This document shows positions 1 through 5,533 of a DNA stretch of 7,294 bases, in pieces. A program made the position numbers and the translations under genes. The stretch is from Acidobacteriaceae bacterium (lineage in GTDB: Bacteria > Acidobacteriota > Terriglobia > Terriglobales > Acidobacteriaceae). Below the pieces are notes generated by a model. The model ran no database searches. It saw nothing but the letters and a program-made list of their open reading frames with translations, and was not told the origin of the DNA. Each line of letters opens with the position of its first letter. Positions within the stretch are counted from its first letter, which is position 1. Location: assembly GCA_003139975.1 (NCBI GenBank), contig PLHN01000436.1, positions 1 to 7,294 of the forward strand. Direction: 5' to 3'.

Positions 1-781
1 CGTGATTCGACTCATAGGCGTCGCTTGGTACGGTGAACTCCACGGGGATCGTGGCATCGCCCATGGGTCCGGGCACGAGCGATTCTTGCGGCACATTCTT
101 GTCCGCTTGCCACAGAACGGTCTCGGTGACATGGCGTTCTTTACCCGAACCAGTCATGGTCTGCCGGACACACGAAAGGCGCAGGTCGATGCCGTGTCTG
201 GCCTCCGTGTTGAAGCGCAAGTGGATCATGCCCTTCAGCGACTTGCCGGGAGAGAAGGGCAGCGAGGCGAACTCAAAATAGGTTTGGCCAAAGCGTTTTC
301 GCCGGATGCTGGCGCGTATGGCCACGACCGCCAGAATAAGGGTGGCGACGCAGAATCCGAGCGGGACGAATGCCTTTCGATCGGAGGCGCGCCAGAGGTC
401 GGGCACGACTCCGCCTGCGACCGTGAATGCAATTCCATTCGCAAAGATCGCCGCTATCCAAAGGGCGACGATACTGTTGCGGTTCTTGCTCTCGGCTCGG
501 CTCGCTGCCCAGTCCTTCTGCCACAGCCACGGAGACTCAGGATTGGCCTGTTCGGCGCCCCCCTGCTCCTTTAACTTGCGGGTCCCGTAAATCGCTCCGT
601 AGGCGATCCCGCCGCCGATGAGAATAAAGATCGTCGAGATCATCACTCCCACCCACCGACTCCCGTGAACATGGTCTGGAGCGCTAAATAGAAAGGAACC
701 GGCGAAGAAGATTCCAGCCGATGCAAACACCAAGCCAAAAACAACAATAATGACCTCGCCGCCCTTGGATGGTTTCGTCAC
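1..781 (-). CDS. Partial multi-pass membrane protein with C-terminal soluble domain, function unknown
   Basis: Open on the minus strand from a GTG at 781 to the left edge (260 codons, no stop seen, so the C-terminus is missing). An in-frame TAA at 799-797 leaves this GTG as the only start upstream of the first hydrophobic segment. Four hydrophobic segments lie at about residues 10-32, 43-65, 102-125 and 138-158, in two pairs separated by a polar loop (66-101). After residue 165 a soluble, beta-rich region begins, containing LSCVRQTMTGSGKERH (202-217), VLWQAD (222-227) and IPVEFTVP (245-252). I recall this GSGK...E.VLW...IPV.F.P pattern from bacterial membrane proteins without assigned function. 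An arrestin-like beta-sandwich is one guess for it. No catalytic motif is visible. It lies downstream of the Amt operon on the same strand, separated by a hairpin and its own -10 box. The reading frame is secure; the function is unknown. Confidence 0.8.
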   Translation of the reverse strand, partial: MTKPSKGGEVIIVVFGLVFASAGIFFAGSFLFSAPDHVHGSRWVGVMISTIFILIGGGIAYGAIYGTRKLKEQGGAEQANPESPWLWQKDWAASRAESKNRNSIVALWIAAIFANGIAFTVAGGVVPDLWRASDRKAFVPLGFCVATLILAVVAIRASIRRKRFGQTYFEFASLPFSPGKSLKGMIHLRFNTEARHGIDLRLSCVRQTMTGSGKERHVTETVLWQADKNVPQESLVPGPMGDATIPVEFTVPSDAYESNH

Positions 782-787
782 AGCGGA

Positions 788-793
788 ATTATA
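788..793 (-). promoter_or_regulatory. Perfect -10 box for a probably leaderless GTG gene
   Basis: On the minus strand 793-788 reads TATAAT. Only six bases separate it from the GTG start at 781, so a normal transcription start would fall on or next to the start codon. No purine-rich ribosome site fits in that gap. A convincing -35 box is not visible at 16-18 bp spacing (the sequence there is close to CGGGTT), so the promoter would rely on the -10 box or another factor. Confidence 0.55.
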
Positions 794-877
794 GGGTTAC
801 TGGAGACGGGAACCCGCAGGGTATCGCCGCGCGTTCATTACACAAGTCACGTCGTTTGATTCCCAATTGCTGGCAAT

Positions 878-911
878 GCGGACGCAAAGGCCCGAGTGCT
901 TTAGCGTCCGT
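878..911. terminator. Strong hairpin downstream of the Amt gene, possible terminator without U-tract
   Basis: CGGACGC (879-885) pairs with GCGTCCG (904-910) and AAAG (886-889) pairs with CTTT (899-902). One bulged A lies at 903 and the loop is nine bases (890-898). This gives an 11-bp, GC-rich stem. It sits 55-88 bases past the stop of the Amt-family gene on the minus strand and upstream of the next promoter, the right place for transcript end or 3' protection. Neither strand has a T-run after the stem, so it is not a textbook intrinsic terminator. It could instead be a REP-like element. Confidence 0.5.
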
Positions 912-965
912 GTCCTCGGGATCCAGAAGCGGGTTTATCGGGATTGGGGCCCTACCGCCAAGCTC

Positions 966-2261
966 TCAATGCTGCAGGAATTCATCGCCGTGGATTTCGA
1001 ATTCCGGATATGCCCCGCCGCCCAGCTCGAATAAATCCAATCCCTGAAGCTCACCTTCGCGATCCACGCGTTGGTGGTAGATGCGGTCGAGCAGCCAGTT
1101 CAGTCCATACGTTAACGGCAGCACAAATCCCAGCAGAGTTGCAATTCCAATGACCTGCGCCAGCCACTGACCGCTCGTGTCGCCTGCGCCATCAGAAAGC
1201 AGCGCAACCGAAAGAACTCCCCAAAGCCCTCCGACCGCGTGCACAGAAACAGCGCCGCCGGGATCGTCGATGACGAGTCGGAACTCGAGGGCATCGGCAA
1301 CCAGGGGAACGAGAATGCCGGCAACTCCTCCCACAATGATGGCTGCGGCGGGTTTCAGGAAAGGAGCGGCCGCGCTGCTGGCGACCAGACCGCCGATCCA
1401 TCCATTTGCGCTCAACGATGTGTCGGGCCGGCCGAACCGGATGCGCGTGACCACTACCGTCGCTAATCCCGAGGCCGCAGCCGCGAGGGTCGTGTTGACG
1501 GCAACCAAAACGCAGCGTGCAGGCTCGGCGCCGGCGAACAAAATTGCGCCCGCGCAGTTGAGGCCGATCCATCCCACCCAGGCGAGCGCACACCCGAGAA
1601 GAACCAGAACGACGTTGTGCCCGGGCAGGGCAACGGGAATTCCCTCTGCGGAAAACTTCCCCCGCCGCGGACCCAGAATCCACGTAATGGACAATGCCGT
1701 GAGACCACCAACAACTTGGATTGTGCTCGATCCTCCAGCATCCAGAAACCCGCGCCCGAGTCCGTAGTTGGCACCCAACTGCGACAACCATCCTCCGCCC
1801 CACACCCAGTGCGCAAAGAGCGGATACGTCCATCCCGCCAGCAACGCGGTTGACGCACACATCGCGCCCAACCGCCAGCGATCGCCACCTGAGCTGAGAG
1901 GAATAAGAGAAGCCAATCCTATGCTGAACATTTGCAGTACGAAGATTAGCGGCAACGGAGAGAAATCAAGCGGCAGGCCGCGCAAGAACAATGGTTCCGC
2001 GCCGATCCAGTTCCACGCCTTGCCGCCGAGCGTCAACTCATGGGCCGGGCCGCCTGCAACTCCTTCCCACGAGAATCCAACGATCAAGTAAACAATCGCC
2101 GCCACCGACACTACGCACAGAGATGCGAGCATGGCATGGGCCGCGCTCCGCGAACGGCCTAACCCCGAGTTGATGAGTGCAAGTCCGGCGCCCGCGAACG
2201 GGACGAGCAGAATCAGAACAAAACAGAAGGCCGCTGAGGTTTCTGATAGAAACACATTCAC
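966..2261 (-). CDS. Divergent Amt/Mep/Rh-family channel (ammonium-transporter-like)
   Basis: A 431-residue polytopic protein of normal Amt length with about 11 hydrophobic segments. Amt landmarks in order: the NSGLGRSRS region after helix 1 (31-39), HWVWGGGWLS (151-160) with the pore Trp at 154, LDAGGSS (173-179) with the structural Asp at 174, PGHNVV then GWIGLNC (230-236), IDDPGGAVSVHAVGG (331-345) with the second pore His at 341, and a C-terminal tail LQGLDLFELGGGAYPEF (405-421) like the tail that contacts PII proteins. Compared with E. coli AmtB, the first pore His (H168) is Gln182, inner gate F215 is Leu234 and recruitment-site S219 is Gly238. The GTG start at 2261 overlaps the upstream stop by four bases (GTGA), implying translational coupling. 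No glnK/PII gene is next to it. Membership in the superfamily is clear; ammonium as substrate is uncertain because of the pore changes. Confidence 0.9.
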   Translation of the reverse strand: MNVFLSETSAAFCFVLILLVPFAGAGLALINSGLGRSRSAAHAMLASLCVVSVAAIVYLIVGFSWEGVAGGPAHELTLGGKAWNWIGAEPLFLRGLPLDFSPLPLIFVLQMFSIGLASLIPLSSGGDRWRLGAMCASTALLAGWTYPLFAHWVWGGGWLSQLGANYGLGRGFLDAGGSSTIQVVGGLTALSITWILGPRRGKFSAEGIPVALPGHNVVLVLLGCALAWVGWIGLNCAGAILFAGAEPARCVLVAVNTTLAAAASGLATVVVTRIRFGRPDTSLSANGWIGGLVASSAAAPFLKPAAAIIVGGVAGILVPLVADALEFRLVIDDPGGAVSVHAVGGLWGVLSVALLSDGAGDTSGQWLAQVIGIATLLGFVLPLTYGLNWLLDRIYHQRVDREGELQGLDLFELGGGAYPEFEIHGDEFLQH

Positions 2262-2443
2262 GGCCGCTCTCTTTCTTCATCCAGAACAACATGAGCCCGA
2301 ACCAGCAGAGCCAGGCCAAGCAATTCTGTCGCCAGCCCAGCCAGCACAAACGCCGAGCGCACCCCGGCCAAAGGCAACAGCCCGACCGCGAAAACTGCAA
2401 TGCCCCATCCCGCGACCAATAAAAGTAAGCCTGCGAGCTTCAT
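2258..2443 (-). CDS. Small two-helix membrane protein, function unknown
   Basis: A 61-residue protein starting with ATG at 2443, ten bases after the stop of the propeller gene. Residues 3-25 (LAGLLLLVAGWGIAVFAVGL and on) and about 31-50 form two hydrophobic helices joined by a short turn with one Arg (R29). A charged tail, LDEERERP, ends the protein. Its stop overlaps the GTG of the Amt-family gene by four bases, so its translation probably drives that of the channel. I do not recognise a family. A small partner or assembly factor for the channel is a reasonable inference from the overlap, but it rests on position only. The tight packing and coherent membrane-protein composition argue that it is a real gene and not a shadow. 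Confidence 0.75.
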   Translation of the reverse strand: MKLAGLLLLVAGWGIAVFAVGLLPLAGVRSAFVLAGLATELLGLALLVRAHVVLDEERERP

Positions 2444-2453
2444 GCTGTCGGAT

Positions 2454-3452
2454 CTAGCGGCTCCCCTCCGCCACCAGCACTACGAAGGAATTCGGCTCGA
2501 TCTTCCTGTTCTCGCGTGTGCCCGTTACGTTCGCCGTAACCGTGAAGAGTTGGTGCGTTCTTGCGTCGAGCGCCATGGTCCGCGCTCCCTTTTGGGTGGT
2601 AAGGGTTTGCGCCACGCTGAACTTGTCGGGGCCCTCTTCGCGAATCACGGTGATGGTGCCATCGCCCGCGGAGGCGAATGCCAGGCCCCAATCCGCGTCA
2701 AAGGCAGTCGCATCACAGCCGTCGCCAATGGCTGGAGTTGCCAACATCCTGCCGCTGTCGGCGTCGACGATTGCCATTTTCTTGTTTCCTCCGCAGCCCG
2801 CAAACAGGCGGCGGTTCTTGCGGTCAATCGTGAGGCCGGTCGGCTCCTCGCAATCGGTTAATTTCCAGCGCGCTTTCTCGGTCAGCTTCTGTGCATCGAA
2901 GGCGACGAGTTCCGACTTGTCCTCGAGGTTAACGAAGATCGTGCCTTTTTCGTCCGTGGCAGCGAACTCGGGTTTGCCCCCGAGGTCGAGTTTGCCAGCA
3001 ACCTCACCCTTGGAGGCATCCACAGCGGTTGTGTCGTGACCTTTTCCATTGAACGTGAAGACCCGCTGCGAAAACGGATCGTAGAGAATGGCGTCAGGCC
3101 CGCTGCCAACCTTGATTTTCTTTGCGACTGCGAGCGACTTCAGATCGAATACGCTTACCGTGTCTTCGCGGCCATTGCTGGTGAATCCCTTGCCAAGGTC
3201 TGGCGCTAGCGCTATGCCATGGACGCCCGCCGTATCCGCAATCTCGCCGACCTGCTTGCCAGACGTTGTGTCCACCACCATCACGCGCGTGCCTCGTGAG
3301 ATGAACAGCCGACCTTCGCCATCCGCGGTCAGATAATCCCAGCCGCCTTCGCCGCCGAGTTTCCAGGTTTTGGTGACCTTATAATCGCCGCCGGCCGCGC
3401 TCGCCGCCGCGATTCCGATAAGAATGAAGGAAACCCAAATAGCCTTTCTCAC
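2454..3452 (-). CDS. Exported YncE-like (YVTN-family) beta-propeller protein
   Basis: A 332-residue protein with a signal peptide (basic MRK, hydrophobic 5-16, likely cleavage after ASA near 19-20). The rest is a run of propeller blades with the usual D...G....V.....G / L......V.V.D pattern: RVMVVDTTSGKQVGEI (56-71), TVSVFDLKSL (98-107), HDTTAVDASKGEVAGKL (139-155), KMAIVDADSGRML (225-237) and TITVIREEG (266-274). GSGPDAILYDP (116-126) is the classic YVTN/YncE turn. Cys201, Cys220 and Cys246 could form a disulfide after export. Such proteins are usually binding or scaffold proteins; no enzymatic site is visible. It starts with GTG behind GGAGG and heads the operon with the 2-TM protein and the Amt-like channel, so a periplasmic partner role is possible. 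Function inside the family is not assignable. Confidence 0.85.
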   Translation of the reverse strand: MRKAIWVSFILIGIAAASAAGGDYKVTKTWKLGGEGGWDYLTADGEGRLFISRGTRVMVVDTTSGKQVGEIADTAGVHGIALAPDLGKGFTSNGREDTVSVFDLKSLAVAKKIKVGSGPDAILYDPFSQRVFTFNGKGHDTTAVDASKGEVAGKLDLGGKPEFAATDEKGTIFVNLEDKSELVAFDAQKLTEKARWKLTDCEEPTGLTIDRKNRRLFAGCGGNKKMAIVDADSGRMLATPAIGDGCDATAFDADWGLAFASAGDGTITVIREEGPDKFSVAQTLTTQKGARTMALDARTHQLFTVTANVTGTRENRKIEPNSFVVLVAEGSR

Positions 3453-3456
3453 GTGA

Positions 3457-3461
3457 CCTCC
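3457..3461 (-). promoter_or_regulatory. Ribosome binding site fixing a GTG start
   Basis: On the minus strand GGAGG at 3461-3457 precedes the GTG at 3452 by four bases (TCAC). An ATG at 3464 is in another frame and hits a stop after four codons, so this site supports GTG as the start of the beta-propeller gene. Confidence 0.7.
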
Positions 3462-3502
3462 ATGGAGTGTCCAACGCAGTCCTGCTGGCCACCAATCAAG
3501 AA

Positions 3503-3516
3503 CGGGCCGAAGCCCG
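3503..3516 (-). promoter_or_regulatory. UUCG tetraloop hairpin in the propeller-gene leader
   Basis: Read on the minus strand this is CGGGC-TTCG-GCCCG, a 5-bp GC stem closed C-G around a UUCG loop, an extra-stable RNA tetraloop. It lies 51-64 bases upstream of the GTG start at 3452, so it would be inside the transcript leader if the promoter is further upstream. It may be only a stability element. Confidence 0.35.
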
Positions 3517-3600
3517 CATTCCGCCGATCAGCAACAGCGCAGGAAAACGCATTTTACACCGTTCGCCTTCGGACCATGGGTTTGGCTTCCCGGCATGCTC

Positions 3601-3610
3601 CACAATTGTG
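3601..3610. promoter_or_regulatory. Palindrome CACAATTGTG, possible operator
   Basis: A perfect 10-bp palindrome in the middle of the divergent intergenic region, with no extension of symmetry at 3600/3611. The position suits a regulator acting on either side. It is short enough to arise by chance, and no second copy is seen nearby. Confidence 0.25.
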
Positions 3611-3754
3611 CAAAGAGTTGCTCTGCACCCGATGTGCGCTCGTCGAATCTGACACTTAGGCTCTATAAGTTTGGTACCGGGCTTGCTTCTCTTTCGGGGT
3701 GGAGGAGGTCCCATCCGCGGCTTGACCGCCGATGCTCCCTCGCTTTCTCCAGTC

Positions 3755-3758
3755 GGAG
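3755..3758 (+). promoter_or_regulatory. Ribosome binding site deciding the ATG at 3767
   Basis: GGAG sits eight bases before the ATG at 3767, ideal spacing. It favours this ATG, which opens a signal peptide, over the in-frame GTG at 3671, which would put 32 non-signal-like residues in front. Confidence 0.65.
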
Positions 3759-3766
3759 ACCCTGCG

Positions 3767-4072
3767 ATGAAAATCACTCTTCTCGTGTTCTGTCTGTTGT
3801 TGACCACCGCCGCTTTCGGCCAGTATGGCGGCCACATCAGTTCCCAAGGCAACACTTACTCTTCTCCCGACCATCCCGCCCACGCATCTTATGCGGAAAT
3901 CCCGACCGGGCAAAGCGTGGTTGGCGGAGGCGGCTACACCTTGGCCCAGGGCGATAGACCGGCATCGGACTTTCCGCAGCAACCACAAGTATCTTTGGGC
4001 GATGCTGCGCGAGAACTCCGGAAGCAGCACGAACAGGTTAAGAAAGCCCGCTTCGTCTGGACAAATCTATAG
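3767..4072 (+). CDS. Small secreted protein with acidobacterial-type GDxARxLR...VWTN tail
   Basis: A 101-residue protein. Residues 1-18 form a clear signal peptide (MKITLLVFCLLLTTAAFG, likely cleavage before QY). The mature part is short, Gly/Ser/Pro-rich and probably unstructured up to about residue 75. It then gives an amphipathic, charged segment SLGDAARELRKQHEQVKKAR (76-95) followed by FVWTNL at the C-terminus. I associate the motif LGD.AR.LR......KKA..VWTN with many exported acidobacterial proteins, where it often continues with acidic residues (TNDD). Here the frame stops right after TNL, so the tail may be trimmed. The start is chosen from the signal peptide and the GGAG eight bases upstream. 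No enzymatic domain is visible, and the role is unknown. It stands alone, with convergent transcription from the gene downstream. Confidence 0.75.
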   Translation: MKITLLVFCLLLTTAAFGQYGGHISSQGNTYSSPDHPAHASYAEIPTGQSVVGGGGYTLAQGDRPASDFPQQPQVSLGDAARELRKQHEQVKKARFVWTNL

Positions 4073-4121
4073 TTGGAGGGATCGCCCCTTGCGCGCTCGC
4101 GGCCACCAACACTTCGATCGC

Positions 4122-4148
4122 AACTCGCGCTAGCGTCTCGTGAGTTTT
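4122..4148 (+). terminator. Weak intrinsic terminator after the small secreted gene
   Basis: AACTCGCG (4122-4129) pairs with CGTGAGTT (4139-4146) as RNA through eight pairs including one G-U, around a nine-base loop. A TTTT run (4145-4148) starts in the stem. It lies 50 bases past the plus-strand stop at 4072. On the minus strand the same element has an A-C mismatch and no U-run, so it suits the plus strand. Confidence 0.4.
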
Positions 4149-4204
4149 CGCGTACCGGAATCGGGCCGCCGTCCAACCCCCGCGCCCGGCTCCCCCATAA
4201 CATC

Positions 4205-5392
4205 TTACTTTCCCGCATCGCCCTTCTTCAGTACCAGCACCAGAATCTTGCCATCGGAGTGAAACTCCCCGCCGGTTGCCGTTTTGGCGGTCGTCAGCGG
4301 TTGCGCCGGCGAGACATGCGCCCGCGCCGCAACCAATCCAGTCCCAGATAATGTCTGGTTTACATATTCCCGCTCGCCGTCAATCTCCGGATCGATCTTG
4401 TGCGTGAGCCCGTTGTTTCTTTGATCGCGCTCGAATCCAATATCGTGCGTTGCCGCTACGCACCACAACGGGCGTCCTTGCACTTCCTTGGGCGACTTCC
4501 ACACCCGCAGGTGATTGCGCGACATCACTACCCGAACAGGTTCTGCGTGCGCAAACCCGTAATCCTGCGGGCGATCGTACAGATACAGAATGCTCATCGG
4601 CATCGTCAGATAGTCCTTCTTCTGGAACGTATCCATGAGCCCTTCCTTCAACGTGCTTCCCACCGACTTATCCACCTGCACCCATCCAGCGCTGGTGAAC
4701 GTTTTCACGACCTCATCTTGAGTGCCGACGAGGAGGATATTTACCATGTCGCCAGGATCGTGGTTCTGATCGGAGACGCGCCGTGGCAGGGATTCGAGCA
4801 GCGCTGTATTCATCTCCGGGATTGAGCTTTCCGTAGGTCCGCCGATGAAGGCGTCGGAGCCCTGCTCCAGTACTTCGATCGTGACCCGAAAGCTGCCCTC
4901 CGCTTCCGAAGCGTCGCGCATGCTTTGATTGATCCCGAGAAAAAGCCGTTCCGCAACGGGCGCGGTATATGTAGTGCTCTTTCCAACCTCAAAGGCCTCA
5001 TAGACTCCGTTCGATCCGAGCCTTCCAATTAACTCTCCGTGGGCCCCGTTGGGTACGGCATAGTCGTGGATCAGGTCGGCAAAGCTGCGCGTGATTCCCT
5101 CCGGGCCAAACGTCTTCCTCTTGTCGGAGTAGGTAATCGTTCCTTCGGCGGTCATCTTGAGCTTCGTTCCGCCGCGCATGTCAATCTTCGTGTCCACCCA
5201 TTCCTTGGAACCATCCACCTCGATTGTGTACGAAGATTTCAAGGAAGATGCCGCAGCGGAAGCGGCCGGCTCCGAAGTTGTTGGCGCGGTCTGGGCCGCA
5301 GCATTCGGCGATTGATGCAGCACCCCGAGCAGTGCGAGCGTACTCGCCAAGACCGCCCAGAGCCTCGCGATGGTATGATTCCGTCTCCCCAT
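4205..5392 (-). CDS. Exported PA-IL/LecA-like plus LssY_C domain protein
   Basis: A 395-residue protein from ATG at 5392; the open frame extends to 5482, but the added residues come before the signal peptide. Residues 1-33 are a signal peptide (MGRRNHTIAR, hydrophobic 11-25, NAAA|Q), followed by an Ala/Ser/Thr linker (34-52). Residues 54-176 resemble the PA-IL (LecA) beta-sandwich: TKLKMTAEGTITYSD (76-90), ELIGRLGSNG (120-129), FEVG (134-137), LFLGINQS (150-157), GSFRVTIEVL (166-175). The usual DN.SG calcium loop is altered (RDASEAEGSF). Residues 212-389 match the LssY C-terminal domain: DMVNILLVGT (215-224), AGWVQVD (235-241), LYLYDRPQDYGF (269-280), RNHLRVW (292-298), WCVAATHDIGF (310-320), THKIDPEIDGERE (330-342). 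AGGAG lies 12 bases before the ATG, a long spacing. LssY_C is better known attached to membrane phosphatase modules; its activity is unknown to me. Probably periplasmic or surface-exposed. Confidence 0.85.
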   Translation of the reverse strand: MGRRNHTIARLWAVLASTLALLGVLHQSPNAAAQTAPTTSEPAASAAASSLKSSYTIEVDGSKEWVDTKIDMRGGTKLKMTAEGTITYSDKRKTFGPEGITRSFADLIHDYAVPNGAHGELIGRLGSNGVYEAFEVGKSTTYTAPVAERLFLGINQSMRDASEAEGSFRVTIEVLEQGSDAFIGGPTESSIPEMNTALLESLPRRVSDQNHDPGDMVNILLVGTQDEVVKTFTSAGWVQVDKSVGSTLKEGLMDTFQKKDYLTMPMSILYLYDRPQDYGFAHAEPVRVVMSRNHLRVWKSPKEVQGRPLWCVAATHDIGFERDQRNNGLTHKIDPEIDGEREYVNQTLSGTGLVAARAHVSPAQPLTTAKTATGGEFHSDGKILVLVLKKGDAGK

Positions 5393-5404
5393 AAGATTGT
5401 ATTT

Positions 5405-5409
5405 CTCCT
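5405..5409 (-). promoter_or_regulatory. Ribosome binding site of the PA-IL/LssY_C gene
   Basis: AGGAG on the minus strand, 12 bases before the ATG at 5392. The spacing is on the long side, but it is the only Shine-Dalgarno match near either candidate start and it supports 5392 over 5482. Confidence 0.5.
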
Positions 5410-5424
5410 GTTGTGGTGTCTTTA

Positions 5425-5449
5425 TTCGCGATCTCAAATTGGTCGCGAA
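5425..5449. promoter_or_regulatory. 25-bp inverted repeat, candidate operator in a divergent promoter region
   Basis: TTCGCGA (5425-5431) and TCGCGAA (5443-5449) form perfect 7-bp inverted arms around an 11-bp AT-rich spacer. The centre-to-centre distance is 18 bp, close to two helical turns, as expected for a dimeric regulator. It lies 33 bp before the PA-IL/LssY_C start and 85 bp before the TauE start. The half-site CGCGATCT recurs at 5486-5493. Confidence 0.45.
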
Positions 5450-5494
5450 ACACTCCGCCTCAATCCATCGCCTTCCCAACATCAGCGCGATCTT

Positions 5495-5529
5495 ATTTCC
5501 GTTTGCGGAAATGCTACTCTAAAAAGAGT
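5495..5529 (+). promoter_or_regulatory. Two tandem hairpins abutting the TauE start codon
   Basis: ATTTCCG (5495-5501) pairs with CGGAAAT (5506-5512) around TTTG. ACTCT (5516-5520) then pairs with AGAGT (5525-5529) around AAAA. The second hairpin ends four bases before the ATG at 5534, and its 3' arm carries the only purine-rich candidate ribosome site (AAGAG). If transcribed, folding could mask initiation. The first hairpin could instead act as a DNA operator. Confidence 0.4.
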
Positions 5530-5533
5530 TTGA

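Larger units (their letters stand above)
3453..3766. other. Divergent control region between the propeller operon and the small secreted gene
   Basis: A 314-bp stretch without a supportable gene. It contains the ribosome sites of both flanking genes, a UUCG-loop hairpin in the minus-strand leader (3503-3516), a perfect 10-bp palindrome CACAATTGTG (3601-3610), GCATGC (3593-3598) and a TATAAG box at 3664-3669 on the plus strand. The TATAAG lies about 100 bp before the plus-strand gene. CTGACA at 3649-3654 is too close to it to be its -35. Open frames crossing this stretch lack ribosome sites and protein-like composition. Confidence 0.6.

Noticed and set aside
2..574. 190-codon plus-strand open frame at the left edge
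   Set aside because: It lies antisense to a membrane protein with clear helices, has no ribosome site, and its translation has no recognisable domain.
915..944. Direct repeat TCGGGAT at 915-921 and 938-944
   Set aside because: Only seven bases and two copies; expected by chance in GC-rich DNA.
1177..1860. Long open frames on both strands inside the Amt-family gene
   Set aside because: They are Arg/Pro/Ser-rich shadow translations of the GC-rich Amt gene, whose own frame matches the family throughout.
3671..3766. Upstream GTG start for the small secreted protein
   Set aside because: It would place 32 residues before an obvious signal peptide; the GGAG at proper spacing precedes the ATG at 3767.
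5393..5482. Upstream ATG extending the PA-IL/LssY_C protein by 30 residues
   Set aside because: The extension is polar, precedes the signal peptide and covers the inverted repeat and ribosome site.
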